Source: JASJBU01 sp963797085
GTDB lineage: Bacteria > Pseudomonadota > Gammaproteobacteria > Chromatiales > Chromatiaceae
NCBI GenBank assembly: GCA_963797085.1
Contig: CAWCOA010000026.1
Span: forward strand, 248,001 to 312,000
Direction of reading: 5' to 3'
DNA length: 64,000 nt
The position numbers were made by a program, and so were the translations under genes. Every line of letters begins with the position of its first letter. Within the stretch, counting starts at the first letter, position 1. The notes below the pieces were generated by a model that had not been told where the DNA came from, made no database searches, and was given only the letters and a program-made list of their open reading frames with translations. This document shows, piece by piece, positions 52,347 through 62,701 of this stretch.

Positions 52347-53465
52347 ATGGACCTCGAACAAGAAAACCGCCTACTTCGGCAAAAGCTACTGGAGCTGAAA
52401 AGGGAAGCTCAGAATAACGAGGCGACCCTCAAACGTTTTCACTCCCGCGAACTGGAACTGCTTACCTGCGACTCCCTGCCTGAACTGCTGAATAGTCTGA
52501 CTGACGGGATGCAGACTTCTTTCCAGATAAAATCCATTCAGCTGATACTGCAAGACCCGCAACATGAGATGCGCCACCTGCTGAACAACATCGGGATACC
52601 GGAGACCGCCTTCCCCAATATTCTTTTTGTGGATGATCTCGATTCAGTCAATCAACGCTACAGCAGTTTACGCAAACCCTGGCTGGGCCCCTTCCAAAGT
52701 CCGGAATATGCAAGCATGTTAAAAGATACCAGTGAAATACGCAGTATCGCGATCCTGCCAATCTTCTGCCGCAGCCGCAGGGTCGGCAGCCTGAACCTGG
52801 GCAGCAGCAGTAGCGACCGTTTCACCCGTCACCATGCCAGTGATTTTCTCGAACGACTGGCGACAGTGTCTGGCGTCTGCCTGGAAAACAGTATCAACCG
52901 GGAAAGACTGGTCATCAGCGGCTTGACCGATCCGCTGACAGAGCTGCACAACCGGCGTTATCTCGACCGTCGCCTGGATGAAGAGTTGGCGCGCGCCAAC
53001 CGCTATAAGCAACCCATGAGCTGCCTGTTTGTGGATGCGGACAATTTCAAGCAGATCAACGACAACTTTGGCCATAAAGCCGGGGATATTGCCCTACGGG
53101 AACTGGCCAGCCGCATCCGCTCCCAGCTGCGCACCAATGATATCGCGACCCGCTACGGCGGCGAGGAGTTTGCCCTGCTGCTGCCGCAGACCGCACTGGA
53201 AGAGGCCCTGCTGCTGGCGGAGCGCATCAGGCTCGAGGTCGCGGCGACACCTATCTCCCTGCCCGACGGGACCAAGATCCGGCTCACCGTCTCCATCGGC
53301 GTCAGCGAAACGCTACCCATGCTCGGCAAGACCCATCACAAGGAACTGGGAGAACACCTGCTGGCCAATGCTGACGAAGCGGTCTATCTGGCTAAAACCA
53401 ACGGCCGTAATCGCATTGAGTACCTGAAGCAGGCACACACCCGGCAGACTTCACTGCAATTCTAA
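52347..53465 (+). CDS. Diguanylate cyclase with N-terminal GAF-like domain
   Basis: A 372-residue soluble cyclic-di-GMP synthase. A short coiled coil (QENRLLRQKLLELKREAQNNE) leads into a DUF484/GAF-like sensor (about 30-190, SIAILPIFCRSRRVGSLNLG). The GGDEF domain follows, with DPLTELHNRRYLDRRL, DADNFKQINDNFGHKAGD and the active site RYGGEEFALLL. RTND five residues before the active site is the RxxD inhibitory site, so product inhibition is likely. The signal is unknown. Confidence 0.93.
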   Translation: MDLEQENRLLRQKLLELKREAQNNEATLKRFHSRELELLTCDSLPELLNSLTDGMQTSFQIKSIQLILQDPQHEMRHLLNNIGIPETAFPNILFVDDLDSVNQRYSSLRKPWLGPFQSPEYASMLKDTSEIRSIAILPIFCRSRRVGSLNLGSSSSDRFTRHHASDFLERLATVSGVCLENSINRERLVISGLTDPLTELHNRRYLDRRLDEELARANRYKQPMSCLFVDADNFKQINDNFGHKAGDIALRELASRIRSQLRTNDIATRYGGEEFALLLPQTALEEALLLAERIRLEVAATPISLPDGTKIRLTVSIGVSETLPMLGKTHHKELGEHLLANADEAVYLAKTNGRNRIEYLKQAHTRQTSLQF

Positions 53466-53492
53466 AACTGCCGAAGACCTGCCTGGCGGACA

Positions 53493-53735
53493 TCAATCGA
53501 GATTTTTATGGCTTCCATCGCAATAGGGCGGGGTCTTTGTCTGCTTGCAACGGCACAGCCAGGCTTCGCCGGATTTTTCCGCTTTGAAGCCAAGCGGGTC
53601 GATTCCCGTACCCTGATGTGAACCGTCGCAGAACGGCTGGCCGGCAGACTTGCCGCAAGCACACCACCAATACTCAGTACCTGTAACCAGCTCCGCTGCA
53701 ATGGGCTGATCAGCGGCTATCTTGGGTTTATCCAT
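53493..53735 (-). CDS. CDGSH iron-sulfur domain protein (double motif)
   Basis: An 80-residue protein with two CDGSH-type [2Fe-2S] sites: CACGKSAGQPFCDGSH and CRCKQTKTPPYCDGSH. Each supplies three Cys and one His. Proteins with paired motifs are common in bacteria and are thought to carry redox-active clusters. The physiological role is not established. It lies convergent with the diguanylate cyclase gene. Confidence 0.9.
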   Translation of the reverse strand: MDKPKIAADQPIAAELVTGTEYWWCACGKSAGQPFCDGSHQGTGIDPLGFKAEKSGEAWLCRCKQTKTPPYCDGSHKNLD

Positions 53736-53952
53736 CTTACTTCACCTCTTTTCATCACTAAAAATTTTTTTACGCTTCGGAAAAGACTCCAAACCGCTGC
53801 CGCATCATAGAGCATATTGCTATCCACAAAAACAACGTTTCATAACCGATTATTATTTGTCTGCAAATCTACTGGCTGGCTGAACAAGCCTATCGGGGGG
53901 TTCAAGCTATTATCTGCTACCCTGTGGCAGTGATCTTCCGAAGACTCTAGCC

Positions 53953-55255
53953 ATGAATAGAAAAACTCTCCAAGCGCCTGATTGGGTCGACTACGACCGA
54001 GCGCATGTCTGGCACCCCTACAGCGCCATTGGCGCCGAGCTGCCTGTCTACCCGGTGGAATCAGCCCATGGAGTCCGGCTGCGGCTCACCGATGGACGTG
54101 AGTTGATCGACGGCATGTCCTCCTGGTGGTGTGCAATCCATGGTTACAACCACCCGGCAATGAACCTGGCGCTGCAGGAGCAACTGCAATCCATGGCCCA
54201 TGTGATGTTTGGCGGCCTGACCCACCAACCCGCCGCCGAACTCGCCGAACTGCTCATTTCACTGACCCCTGAGCCACTGCAGACGGTATTTTTTGCCGAC
54301 TCGGGTTCGGTCGCTGTAGAGGTCGCCATGAAGATGGCGATTCAATACTGGTACGCCAAGGGCCAGCAATCCAAACAGCGTTTTCTGACCCTCCGCCGGG
54401 GCTACCATGGCGACACCTTCGGCGCCATGTCGGTATGTGATCCGGTCACCGGCATGCACAGTTTGTTTGCCGATGTTCTGACTCAACAGTTTTTTGTCGA
54501 TGCGCCGGATTGTCGGTATGGGGAACCCTGCACGGATGAAGATATCCAGCCCTTCGAAGAGCAACTGGCAGCCAACCACTCGAGGATTGCCGCGGTCATC
54601 CTCGAACCCATCGTGCAAGGTGCCGGTGGCATGCGCTTCTACTCGGCGGAATATCTGCAACGGGTCCGCGCCCTGTGCGATGACTACGGGGTGCTGCTGA
54701 TCCTGGATGAGATCGCTACCGGCTTCGGCCGCACCGGCCGTCTCTTCGCCTGCGAACACGCCGGTATCGCGGCGGATATCATGTGCCTCGGCAAGTCATT
54801 GACCGGCGGCTATCTGACTTTGGCGGCAACCCTGACCACCGCGGATGTCAGCGCAACCATCAGCGACGGCGAACCAGGACTATTCATGCATGGCCCGACC
54901 TTCATGGCCAATCCACTGGCCTGCAGCGCTGGATTGGCCAGTTTACGTTTGCTGCTCGATTCGCCCTGGAGGGACGCGCATCAGCCGCCTGGAATCCGGC
55001 CTGCGTGATGGGCTGGCGCCCTGCAGTGATTTCCCGCAAGTTAAAGAGGTGCGAGTGCTGGGCGCGATTGGCGTGGTGGAGATGCACAAACCGGTGGATA
55101 TGCGGCGCATTCAGCCCATGTTTGTCGAGGCCGGAGTCTGGTTGCGGCCTTTTGGACAGCTCGTCTATCTGATGCCGCCTTACATCATGGAATCTGCAGA
55201 TTTGAACAAATTGACCGAGGCTGTGGTTGATGTAGTGGCTGCAACAACGGGCTGA
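53953..55255 (+). pseudogene. bioA: bioA (DAPA aminotransferase) split by a one-base insertion
   Basis: Adenosylmethionine-8-amino-7-oxononanoate aminotransferase of biotin synthesis. The first frame (to 55008) holds HVWHPYSAIG, GMSSWWCAIHGYNHP, FADSGSVAVEVAMKMA and LILDEIATGFGRTGRL, with the PLP lysine in CLGKSLTGGYL, then drifts to DAHQPPGIRPA and stops. The next frame carries the C-terminus ISRLESGLRDGLAP, VRVLGAIGVVEMHKPVDM and RPFGQLVYLMPPYI. Deleting one base near 54970-54982 gives 433 residues, against 429 in E. coli. As written, the C-terminal domain is lost, so the enzyme would be inactive unless the indel is an artefact. Confidence 0.88.
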
Positions 55256-55538
55256 CGGATGGTGACCAGAGACTACAACAACCACTTGAATTCTATCCAG
55301 CCACGAGTGCGTGTATTATCAACACCTGGATCGAATAAGGTATGCGCAACCACGCGCAATCCTCTCGGACCAACCAAACATACAATAAATAACGATGGGA
55401 TACTTGACGCACTAGCAATCTGACAGGCCTTCAATTTGCTTCCAATTCGGAGCCTGAGATCACAGCCTACCCCATACTAAGGGCATGATCCCGGCAGATG
55501 GGCTAGCGCGTCGATAAGACCACGGAGGAACCCAAGCC

Positions 55539-56366
55539 ATGAAAAAAACTATCAGCATCGCAGCAGCCATCCTTGGCATAGTCAGCTGCAGCATCCAGGC
55601 CGATGCAAAACTCACTTATGAACTGTCGGGCCCCGACATGCAAACCCACACCATGAGTTTTTCTCTTGCCCGGTTTTTTGCCCGCATCGATGATCCCGCA
55701 GATCCAGACAGTTACCTGCTGTATCAAACCGGTAAGTTTTTCCCGCTCTACGAGGTGAAACAATCGGCCAACACCTACCGCCTGCTGACGCCGGTAGTGA
55801 CACCAACGCTGCATGCAGGGATCGACCTGGCTGCGGCTAAAAAAAAGTCGGCATCGGCTGACAAACCCAATGAAGCTGTCGACCCCGAAGCCCAGCCGCC
55901 TGTCGAGGCAAGTTCCCCCGCTAAGCCGACTGCTAAGGAAGACAAGGCAATCCCGGTGGAGACAAATGACCAACAAGCCAAGGAGGCTTCTGGTAAACCG
56001 ACACCGATCAAACCGGAGCTGAAACTGCGGATGACCAAAAAGACCCGGGATATTGCCGGAGTAACCTGTCGGGTGATCGAAGAAATGGCCGGGGAGCAAC
56101 CGATCATGACCCATTGCATGGCCGAAAAAGTCCAACTGGGCATCTCTGAGCGTGAAATTCGTTCCCTCGCACGACTCTTTCGCATGGCCCGTGAACGCAA
56201 CTTGGGCTGGCTGGGCGCCACCACCCATGACGAAACCTTTGTCTCTATCGCCAGCACCGACTTGCAGAGCAACAAGACCCTGCTACTCAAATCCATCTCC
56301 ACTCAATCACTACCCGAAGGCTATCTACGCATCCCCAAGAGCTACCGACAGATTACGACCGAGTGA
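55539..56366 (+). CDS. Hypothetical periplasmic protein, DUF4412-like
   Basis: A 275-residue exported protein (signal SIAAAILGIVSCSIQADA). The N-terminal part (KLTYELSGPDMQTHTMSFSLARFFARID) and the later TRDIAGVTCRVIEEM resemble DUF4412-type proteins, though with an extra Pro/Ala/Lys-rich linker at about 95-165. MTHCMAEKVQLGISEREI follows. GGAGGA lies nine bases before the ATG. The function is unknown. Confidence 0.75.
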   Translation: MKKTISIAAAILGIVSCSIQADAKLTYELSGPDMQTHTMSFSLARFFARIDDPADPDSYLLYQTGKFFPLYEVKQSANTYRLLTPVVTPTLHAGIDLAAAKKKSASADKPNEAVDPEAQPPVEASSPAKPTAKEDKAIPVETNDQQAKEASGKPTPIKPELKLRMTKKTRDIAGVTCRVIEEMAGEQPIMTHCMAEKVQLGISEREIRSLARLFRMARERNLGWLGATTHDETFVSIASTDLQSNKTLLLKSISTQSLPEGYLRIPKSYRQITTE

Positions 56367-56411
56367 TTATTCGCAGGGGCTTGAGTCAATAATCGAGCAG
56401 CCGGGACCTGC

Positions 56412-57486
56412 TCAGTTTTCAACCGCCCCGGCTGCAGGAAGAGTTACCGCGTTGACTTGAGTTTCTAAGCGGATGCGCGCCTGCATCGCCGGGGTCAGGT
56501 AGACCTGACCCGATTCGTCCACCAGCATCACCTGATCCACGCCCATCTGTCTGGCGATCCTTTGCCAGGCATCCGGACCCGCCACGCTCAGGGCCGTGGC
56601 GGCTGCATCGGCCAATGCCCCATCCGAGCTGATCACTGTCGCGGAGGTAATATGCTCCACCGGATAGCCGCTACGTGGATCTATAATGTGCGAGTAGCGG
56701 ATCCCTTCATGCTCCCGATAGCGTTCGTAGTTCCCCGATGTCAGCACACACTCTTCGCCGGACAGCTCCAGGGACGCAATCACCCCTTCACCCTGGGGAT
56801 GACGGATGCCGACACGCCACGGCCTTGCGCCATGCCGGCCTGCGGCGCACAGATCGCCACCTGCATTTACAATGGCATGCTGAAAGCCATTGGCCCTTAA
56901 CTGCTGAATAGCCAGATTCAGGGCATAGCCTTTAGCGTATGCCCCCAGGTCTATCTCCACATAACCGATTGCTGGAACTGACCCTAGCATCCTTGATCCG
57001 CAGGTCCGACATCCCTGGCTGCGCCGCCACCAGACTACTGATGCGCTCAGCGGACGGTGGCGCCCCCTGGGGCAGCTCATCCTGATGAAAACCCCAGAGA
57101 CCGATGAGCTGCCCCAGGGCCGGATTGAACAGGCCATCGCTCTGCTCGAAATAATTCACACCACGCTGCAGGAGTTCAGCCAACTCCCGGCCGACAGAAA
57201 AGGTTTCGCCGCGCGCCAGCGCCCGGTTCAGCTCAACCAGTTCGCCATCGCCTTCCCAGGCATGCCAGTCACGGTGCATCTTCTGGAACCGTCGATCCAG
57301 ATGGTTTACCGATTGCTGGAATGCTGCGGCATCGTCAGTGAATGCGGTGATCTCAACCAGGGTACCGAAGACATACAGCGTCTGCCTCTGCGCTGAAGGC
57401 TCACCGGTACAAGCAGGCAGGCTCAATGCCGCGAAAAGTAATAGCAAGCCCTTGATACACAGCAAACCCGTATGTAAGTACGACAT
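56412..57486 (-). pseudogene. apbE: apbE (FAD:protein FMN transferase) split by a one-base insertion
   Basis: ApbE attaches FMN to threonine of Nqr/Rnf-type membrane proteins in the periplasm. The 5' frame starts at the ATG at 57486 with a lipoprotein signal ending LFAALSLPACTG, and holds YVFGTLVEITAF and LFNPALGQLIGLWGF. It then shifts out of phase after DARVSSSN near 56990. The other frame continues IGYVEIDLGAYAKGYALNLAI, NAGGDLCAAG and HIIDPRSGYPVEHITSATVIS, which are the FAD and metal sites. Removing one base near 56985 gives 357 residues, the normal length. As written the enzyme would be truncated before its active site. Confidence 0.86.
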
Positions 57487-57725
57487 TTTCTGTACCCAGC
57501 TACCCCAAGAATGTTTACCAGCCCGCGCCGAAATAAGAATTAAAGATTTATCTGGATAAGTCGATTGAATAGTCTGAATCTTCCCTTGTTCATGCAAAAC
57601 TCAGCTTGCATCGGCTGCTTAAACAGCCCCAGGAAGACACTGATTCAAACTGGTCTGCACGAGAATTATTGAGAGTAGCCAGCAACGAAACAGCGGACGT
57701 TATAGCTAAAATAAAGGTAGAAAAA

Positions 57726-58787
57726 ATGCCCCATATGACGCCGAATAATTTCCAGGATTCTCCCAAGCAGACCTTAGAATACTACAACCAGGCCCAGAAG
57801 TTTTTGCTGGACAACAAGATCCCCCCGACGCCGGCAAATTATACCGTGGCTTATGAATATGCCGCTGATCGCCACCCGGCCTTGAATCAGGATATCGAGA
57901 AGAGGCTCGAGCGCGGCGCCAGCATAGACAGCTACTTTCTGGCCAGTTTGTTCGAACGCCATTTTATCGACAACGGCCTGGATAAATTCGACAGCCACGT
58001 TACCGATATCAACCAGATCCTTTTTCAGACCCTGCAGGGCATAGGCAGGGCATCCAATGACTTCGATGAATATGGAAAGCTGCTTGAAACACAGATCGGC
58101 CAATTGAATGAAAAACCGGGGATAACAAGCTTCGAGGTCATCGCGGACAGCCTGCTGCAGGCAACAAAGCAGACACAACAGGTCAGCAGCAGACTGAAAG
58201 GCCAGCTCGAAGAGAACAACCAGGAGATCAGCAAACTACAAATTGAACTGGATCAGGCGCGCCTGGATGCCTGTACGGATGCCTTGACCGGCCTCTACAA
58301 CCGCAAGGCATTGAACAGCAAACTGGATCAGTTACTCGATCGGGAGGTCGATTTCAGTACGCCGCTCTCAGTTCTGATGCTCGATATCGATCACTTCAAA
58401 AAATTCAACGACTCCTATGGACACTTGATTGGTGATGAGGTCATCCGCCGGGTCGGCGAAACACTCAAGCAATATACGTCCGAAGAGCACATCGCGGCGC
58501 GCTTTGGCGGCGAGGAGTTCATCCTGGTGCTGCCGAATGCAGATATTGAGCAGGCCCTGGACCTGGCCAATGCCATACACAAGGCGGTGGCCAACATCAG
58601 CCTGATCCGGCGCAAGTCGCGGGAAAAGCTGCCCGGCGTCACCATCTCGGTGGGTGCGGCGAGCATCAAACAGGGCGAGGAACGGGATGATCTTCTGGAG
58701 CGCGCAGACCAGGCCCTCTACGTGGCCAAGAATAGCGGGCGGAACCGGGTCATGAGTGAGATGCAACTCAGCAGTCCATCCAACTAG
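57726..58787 (+). CDS. Diguanylate cyclase without inhibitory site
   Basis: A 353-residue soluble protein from the ATG at 57726, preceded by AAAGG. The N-terminal helical region (TLEYYNQAQKFLLDNKIPPTPANYTVAYEYAA) is a known bacterial regulatory module next to GGDEF domains. A coiled coil follows (about 150-190). The GGDEF domain has DALTGLYNRKALNSKL, LDIDHFKKFNDSYGHLIGD and active site RFGGEEFILVL. The RxxD I-site is absent (TSEE at that position), so direct product inhibition is unlikely. A longer in-frame start at 57606 has no ribosome binding site. Confidence 0.92.
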   Translation: MPHMTPNNFQDSPKQTLEYYNQAQKFLLDNKIPPTPANYTVAYEYAADRHPALNQDIEKRLERGASIDSYFLASLFERHFIDNGLDKFDSHVTDINQILFQTLQGIGRASNDFDEYGKLLETQIGQLNEKPGITSFEVIADSLLQATKQTQQVSSRLKGQLEENNQEISKLQIELDQARLDACTDALTGLYNRKALNSKLDQLLDREVDFSTPLSVLMLDIDHFKKFNDSYGHLIGDEVIRRVGETLKQYTSEEHIAARFGGEEFILVLPNADIEQALDLANAIHKAVANISLIRRKSREKLPGVTISVGAASIKQGEERDDLLERADQALYVAKNSGRNRVMSEMQLSSPSN

Positions 58788-58793
58788 TACACC

Positions 58794-59410
58794 TCAGAGC
58801 AGCGTCTCGAGCACCGGCCAGACATTTTCCAGCAGGCGCGGCTGCGCCTGTTCAGCGGGGTGATAACCATCCGCCTGCATCAGCTCCCGATCCTGAGCAA
58901 CCCCCTCCATGAGAAACGGTACCAGCGGCAGGGAGCGGGCCTGTGCGACCTCCAGGAACAACTGGTGAAAGGCCTCGGTGTAGGCTGCTCCGTAGTTGGG
59001 CGGCAATCGACCGCCAATCAACAGTGCCTGCCCGCCCTTCCTGCTCGACATCGGTTATCATCTGCAACAGATTCTTCTTCATCTGCTTGAAGCTCAACCC
59101 GCGCAGACCATCGTTGGAACCCAGTTCGATGATGACGATGTCGGGGCTGTGCCGCTGCAACAGGGACGGCAGCCGGGATAACCCACCGGCTGTCGTATCG
59201 CCGGTCACACTGCCATTGATGACACGCCAGGCAGTCTGCCGCTCCCTGAGACGCTGCTGCAGCAACGTGACCCAGCCCGCCTCGACAGGGATTCCATAGC
59301 CGGCGCTGAGGCTGTCCCCAAGCACCAGGATCGAGCGCTCGGCAGACCAGCCTGGCAGCACAACCCCAAACAGCAGGATGAAAAATATGACGTTTAATCT
59401 TTGGTATCAT
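58794..59410 (-). pseudogene. tesA: tesA (lysophospholipase/thioesterase I) with two one-base insertions
   Basis: SGNH-fold periplasmic thioesterase and protease I. Three frames carry the gene. An ATG at 59410 opens MIPKIKRHIF, and after losing one T from the T5 run near 59385 it continues ILLFGVVLPGWSA, a good signal peptide. The middle frame has SILVLGDSLSAGYGIP (catalytic Ser), VTGDTTAGG and LGSNDGLRG. It breaks in the GGG near 59036, beyond which GGQALLIGGRLPPNYG and ADGYHPAEQAQP (the catalytic Asp-His) lie in another frame. Removing both bases gives 204 residues, against 208 in E. coli. tesA is divergent from ybbA, as in E. coli. Confidence 0.85.
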
Positions 59411-59519
59411 TTTCTTAGTTATTCAATAAATCAGACTAGAATGAACCTCGCCCCGCCGGCCTGTCCATAAGACCAGTGCCAGTGGCTTGGGTTTCCCCAG
59501 AGTAACGATTTCATAATAA

Positions 59520-60215
59520 ATGATGGCAACAACAGAGCATCCCAACCTGCAGGTCAAGGCCAGCAATCTGCAGAAGATTGTAACCGGCCCCGGCGGCGAA
59601 CTCACGATTCTCAACCAGCTCGATCTGGCGGTGCATGCCGGTGAAGCGGTAGCGATCCTCGGGGCCTCGGGTTCCGGCAAATCCACCCTGCTGGGCCTGC
59701 TCGCTGGCCTCGACGAGGCCAGCGCCGGCGAAGTCAGGCTGTTGGGTGAAAGCCTCTCAGGCATGGATGAAGACAGCCGCGCCGCACTGCGCGCCGGCCA
59801 GGTGGGTTTTGTTTTTCAGAACTTTCAGCTGCTGCCTACCCTGACCGCCCTGGAGAATATTCTGCTGCCGCTGGAGCTGAACGGTCACCCAAAGCCGCGC
59901 AAGGATGCCCAGGACGCGTTACACAAGGTGGGTCTGACGCAACGCGCCGATCACTATCCCCGCCAGCTCTCCGGCGGCGAACAACAACGTATCGCCATCG
60001 CCCGCGCCATCGCCCCGGGTCCGAAGATTCTGTTTGCCGACGAACCCACCGGCAACCTGGACCAAACCACCGGCGCACAGATCATCGACCTGCTGCTGGA
60101 CCTGCGCAAAGCGATCAATATCGCCCTGATCCTGGTGACCCACGACGCGGAACTCGCCCAGCAGTGCGACCGTCGGCTGCTGCTCGATCAGGGACGCCTG
60201 GAAGCTCTCTCATGA
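59520..60215 (+). CDS. ybbA: ABC transporter ATP-binding protein YbbA
   Basis: ATPase of 231 residues, in the LolD/MacB group. Walker A is LGASGSGKSTLLG near 45, the Q-loop FVFQNFQLLPTLTALENI near 95, the signature LSGGEQQRIAIARA near 145 and Walker B ILFADEPTGNLD near 168. The H-loop is LVTHDAELA. It pairs with the FtsX-like permease encoded next (ATGA overlap). Together with tesA upstream this is the conserved tesA-ybbA-ybbP locus. The substrate is unknown. Confidence 0.93.
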   Translation: MMATTEHPNLQVKASNLQKIVTGPGGELTILNQLDLAVHAGEAVAILGASGSGKSTLLGLLAGLDEASAGEVRLLGESLSGMDEDSRAALRAGQVGFVFQNFQLLPTLTALENILLPLELNGHPKPRKDAQDALHKVGLTQRADHYPRQLSGGEQQRIAIARAIAPGPKILFADEPTGNLDQTTGAQIIDLLLDLRKAINIALILVTHDAELAQQCDRRLLLDQGRLEALS

Positions 60216-62701
60216 AAACCTGGCGCTTTGCCCTGCTCGGCCTGTGGCGGGAATGGCGCAGCGGAGAACTCCGCCTGCTGAGTTTCTCACTGATCCTCGC
60301 CGTGGCCGCCGTCACCTCGGTGGGCTTCTTCACCGACCGGGTGGAACAGGCGCTGCAGCAACAGGGCAACGAACTGCTGGCGGCCGACCTGGTCATCGAA
60401 TCACCTGACCCGCTGGCACCAGCGTTCCTGGAACAGGCCAGGGCCATCGGCCTGCAACTCGCCCATACCCTGACCTTCCCCAGTGTGGTGATGGGAGCCG
60501 GCGAGCCGCAACTGGTGCAGGTCAAGGCCGTGGACGGCGCCTATCCCTTGCGTGGCCAGCTGCTGCTGCGCAGCGCTCCGGATGCCCCGGTGCAGACCGC
60601 AGAGGCTATCCCGTCTCCGGGAAAGGTCTGGATCGAACCGCGCCTGCTGGTGCTGCTCGATCTGCGCCCCGGGGACAGCATCGCCCTGGGTGACAGCCGC
60701 TTCAGCATCGAGCAGCTGATTGAACTGGAGCCGGACCGGGGCGGCAATCTGTTTCAGCTCGCCCCGCGGGTGATGATCAATCGACAGGACATTCCCGCCA
60801 CCGGTCTGGTAACTGCCGCCAGCCGGGTCAAACATCGCATGTTGCTGGCAGGCCCCGCCAAATCGGTAGCCCTGTACCAGACCTGGAGCGAATCGCGCCT
60901 GCCGGACAATGCGCGCATTCTCTCGATCAGCGACGCACGCCCCGAATTCCGCAACGCCCTGGAGCGCGGCTCGCGCTTTCTCGCCCTTGCCGCCCTGGTC
61001 ACTGTGCTGGTGACCGGCGCTGCGGTAGCCCTGTCCACACGCCGCATGGTGGAGCGCCAGTCCGATGCCGTGGCGGTGATGCGCTGTCTTGGCGCTCAGA
61101 GTGATTTTTTACGCAACAGCCTGGTGCTGCGGCTCCTGCTGCTGGTCATCGCCACCGGTCTTGCAGGTGCAATGATCGGCTATCTGGCCCAGACCGTGCT
61201 TGCCTCACTGCTCGGCGACTGGCTGACCCAGTCGCTGCCGCCGCCATCGCCGCGCCCCCTGCTCACCGGCTTCGCCACCGGCGCCATCACCCTGTTCGGC
61301 TTTGCCCTGCCCCCCTTGCTGAATCTGCCTAAGGTGCCGCCCCTGCGGGTGTTGCGGCGTGAGCTCGAGGCCGTACAGCCCGGCCCCTGGCTGCTCGGGC
61401 TCTCTGCGCTCTGCGCCCTCGGATTGCTGATCTTCTGGGAGGCAGGTGAACCGCGTCTCGCCGCCACTCTGCTGGCCGGGGTAGTGGCGCTGCTGCTGGC
61501 GCTGAGTCTGCTCGCCCTGCTGTTGATCCGCATCGCCGGCAAACTGCAACAACGGGCCAGCGGCATCCAGCGCTTCGGGCTTGCCTCGCTGAGCCGTCAT
61601 CCCGGCACCACCCTGTTGCAGGTGTGCGGCTTCGGCCTGGGGATCATGGCCATTCTGCTGCTGGCGGTAGTGCGGGTCGATCTGCTCAGCGCCTGGGAGA
61701 ACACGCTGCCGACAGGGGCGCCCAATCGGTTTCTGATCAATATCCAGCCGGAGCAGTTAACAGAACTGGAATCCTTCCTCGACCAGCAGGGTATTCAGAG
61801 TTCCGGCCTGCATCCGATGATTCGCGGCCGCCTCACGCAGATCAACGGCCAGCCGGTGGTCCCGGAGGCCTACCGAAATCCCAGGGCTCAGCGTCTCGCC
61901 TCCAGAGAGTTCAATCTGAGCTGGGGCATGCAGCCCCAGTCGGACAATCAGATCCTGGCCGGTAACTGGTGGCGGGATGCGGACGCACCAGCCCAATTTT
62001 CAGTGGAGGAAGGCATCGCCGAGGCCCTCGGCATCGAACTGGGGGATGAGCTGACCTACAGCATGGGAGACCGCTCCATCAGCGCACCGGTGAGCAGTCT
62101 GCGCACAGTGAAATGGGACAGCTTCAATGTGAATTTCTTCGTCATGGGCTCGCCCGCCACCCTGCAGAATGAAGCGGCTACTTATATCACCAGCTTCTAT
62201 CTCGACCCGACCCAGGAGCATGTAGTTGCACAGCTGATCAAGCGCTTTCCCAATGTGACCCTGCTGGATGTATCCGCCATTCTGGCCCAGGTAAGGCGCG
62301 TCATGGATCGGGGCAGCGCAGCGGTGGAGTATATCTTTCTGTTTACCCTGGCGGCAGGGCTGCTGGTGCTTTATGCAGGCATTCTGGCGGGCGCCGAAGC
62401 GCGCAGCCACGAATCCGCAATCCTGCGCACCCTGGGCGCTTCGCGCAAACAGTTGCTGGGCGCCGCCGCCATCGAATTCGCCGTCCTCGGGCTGCTGGCC
62501 GGACTGCTGGCCTCGATCGGTGCATTCATCACCGGACAGCTGCTGGCGCAACAGATCTTCCAGTTGGAGTACGGCTTTTCGCCCTGGCTCTGGCTCAGCG
62601 GAGTCGGTGGAGCCACCCTCGGGGTTGGTCTCGCCGGACTGCTCTCCGCCTGGCCCCTGGTCATCCGGCCTCCCCTGCAGAGTTTGCGACAGGCGGAGTA
62701 A
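60212..62701 (+). CDS. ybbP: FtsX-like ABC permease YbbP
   Basis: An 829-residue permease with a repeated FtsX architecture. An N-terminal TM (LLSFSLILAVAAVTSVGFF) and a first periplasmic domain (about 50-250) come first. Transmembrane clusters follow near 260-340 and 380-480, then a second large periplasmic domain and a terminal cluster (about 700-825). It starts at the ATG at 60212 in an ATGA overlap with ybbA. It is not a drug exporter by evidence. It may act mechanically on envelope lipids or proteins. Confidence 0.93.
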   Translation: MKTWRFALLGLWREWRSGELRLLSFSLILAVAAVTSVGFFTDRVEQALQQQGNELLAADLVIESPDPLAPAFLEQARAIGLQLAHTLTFPSVVMGAGEPQLVQVKAVDGAYPLRGQLLLRSAPDAPVQTAEAIPSPGKVWIEPRLLVLLDLRPGDSIALGDSRFSIEQLIELEPDRGGNLFQLAPRVMINRQDIPATGLVTAASRVKHRMLLAGPAKSVALYQTWSESRLPDNARILSISDARPEFRNALERGSRFLALAALVTVLVTGAAVALSTRRMVERQSDAVAVMRCLGAQSDFLRNSLVLRLLLLVIATGLAGAMIGYLAQTVLASLLGDWLTQSLPPPSPRPLLTGFATGAITLFGFALPPLLNLPKVPPLRVLRRELEAVQPGPWLLGLSALCALGLLIFWEAGEPRLAATLLAGVVALLLALSLLALLLIRIAGKLQQRASGIQRFGLASLSRHPGTTLLQVCGFGLGIMAILLLAVVRVDLLSAWENTLPTGAPNRFLINIQPEQLTELESFLDQQGIQSSGLHPMIRGRLTQINGQPVVPEAYRNPRAQRLASREFNLSWGMQPQSDNQILAGNWWRDADAPAQFSVEEGIAEALGIELGDELTYSMGDRSISAPVSSLRTVKWDSFNVNFFVMGSPATLQNEAATYITSFYLDPTQEHVVAQLIKRFPNVTLLDVSAILAQVRRVMDRGSAAVEYIFLFTLAAGLLVLYAGILAGAEARSHESAILRTLGASRKQLLGAAAIEFAVLGLLAGLLASIGAFITGQLLAQQIFQLEYGFSPWLWLSGVGGATLGVGLAGLLSAWPLVIRPPLQSLRQAE

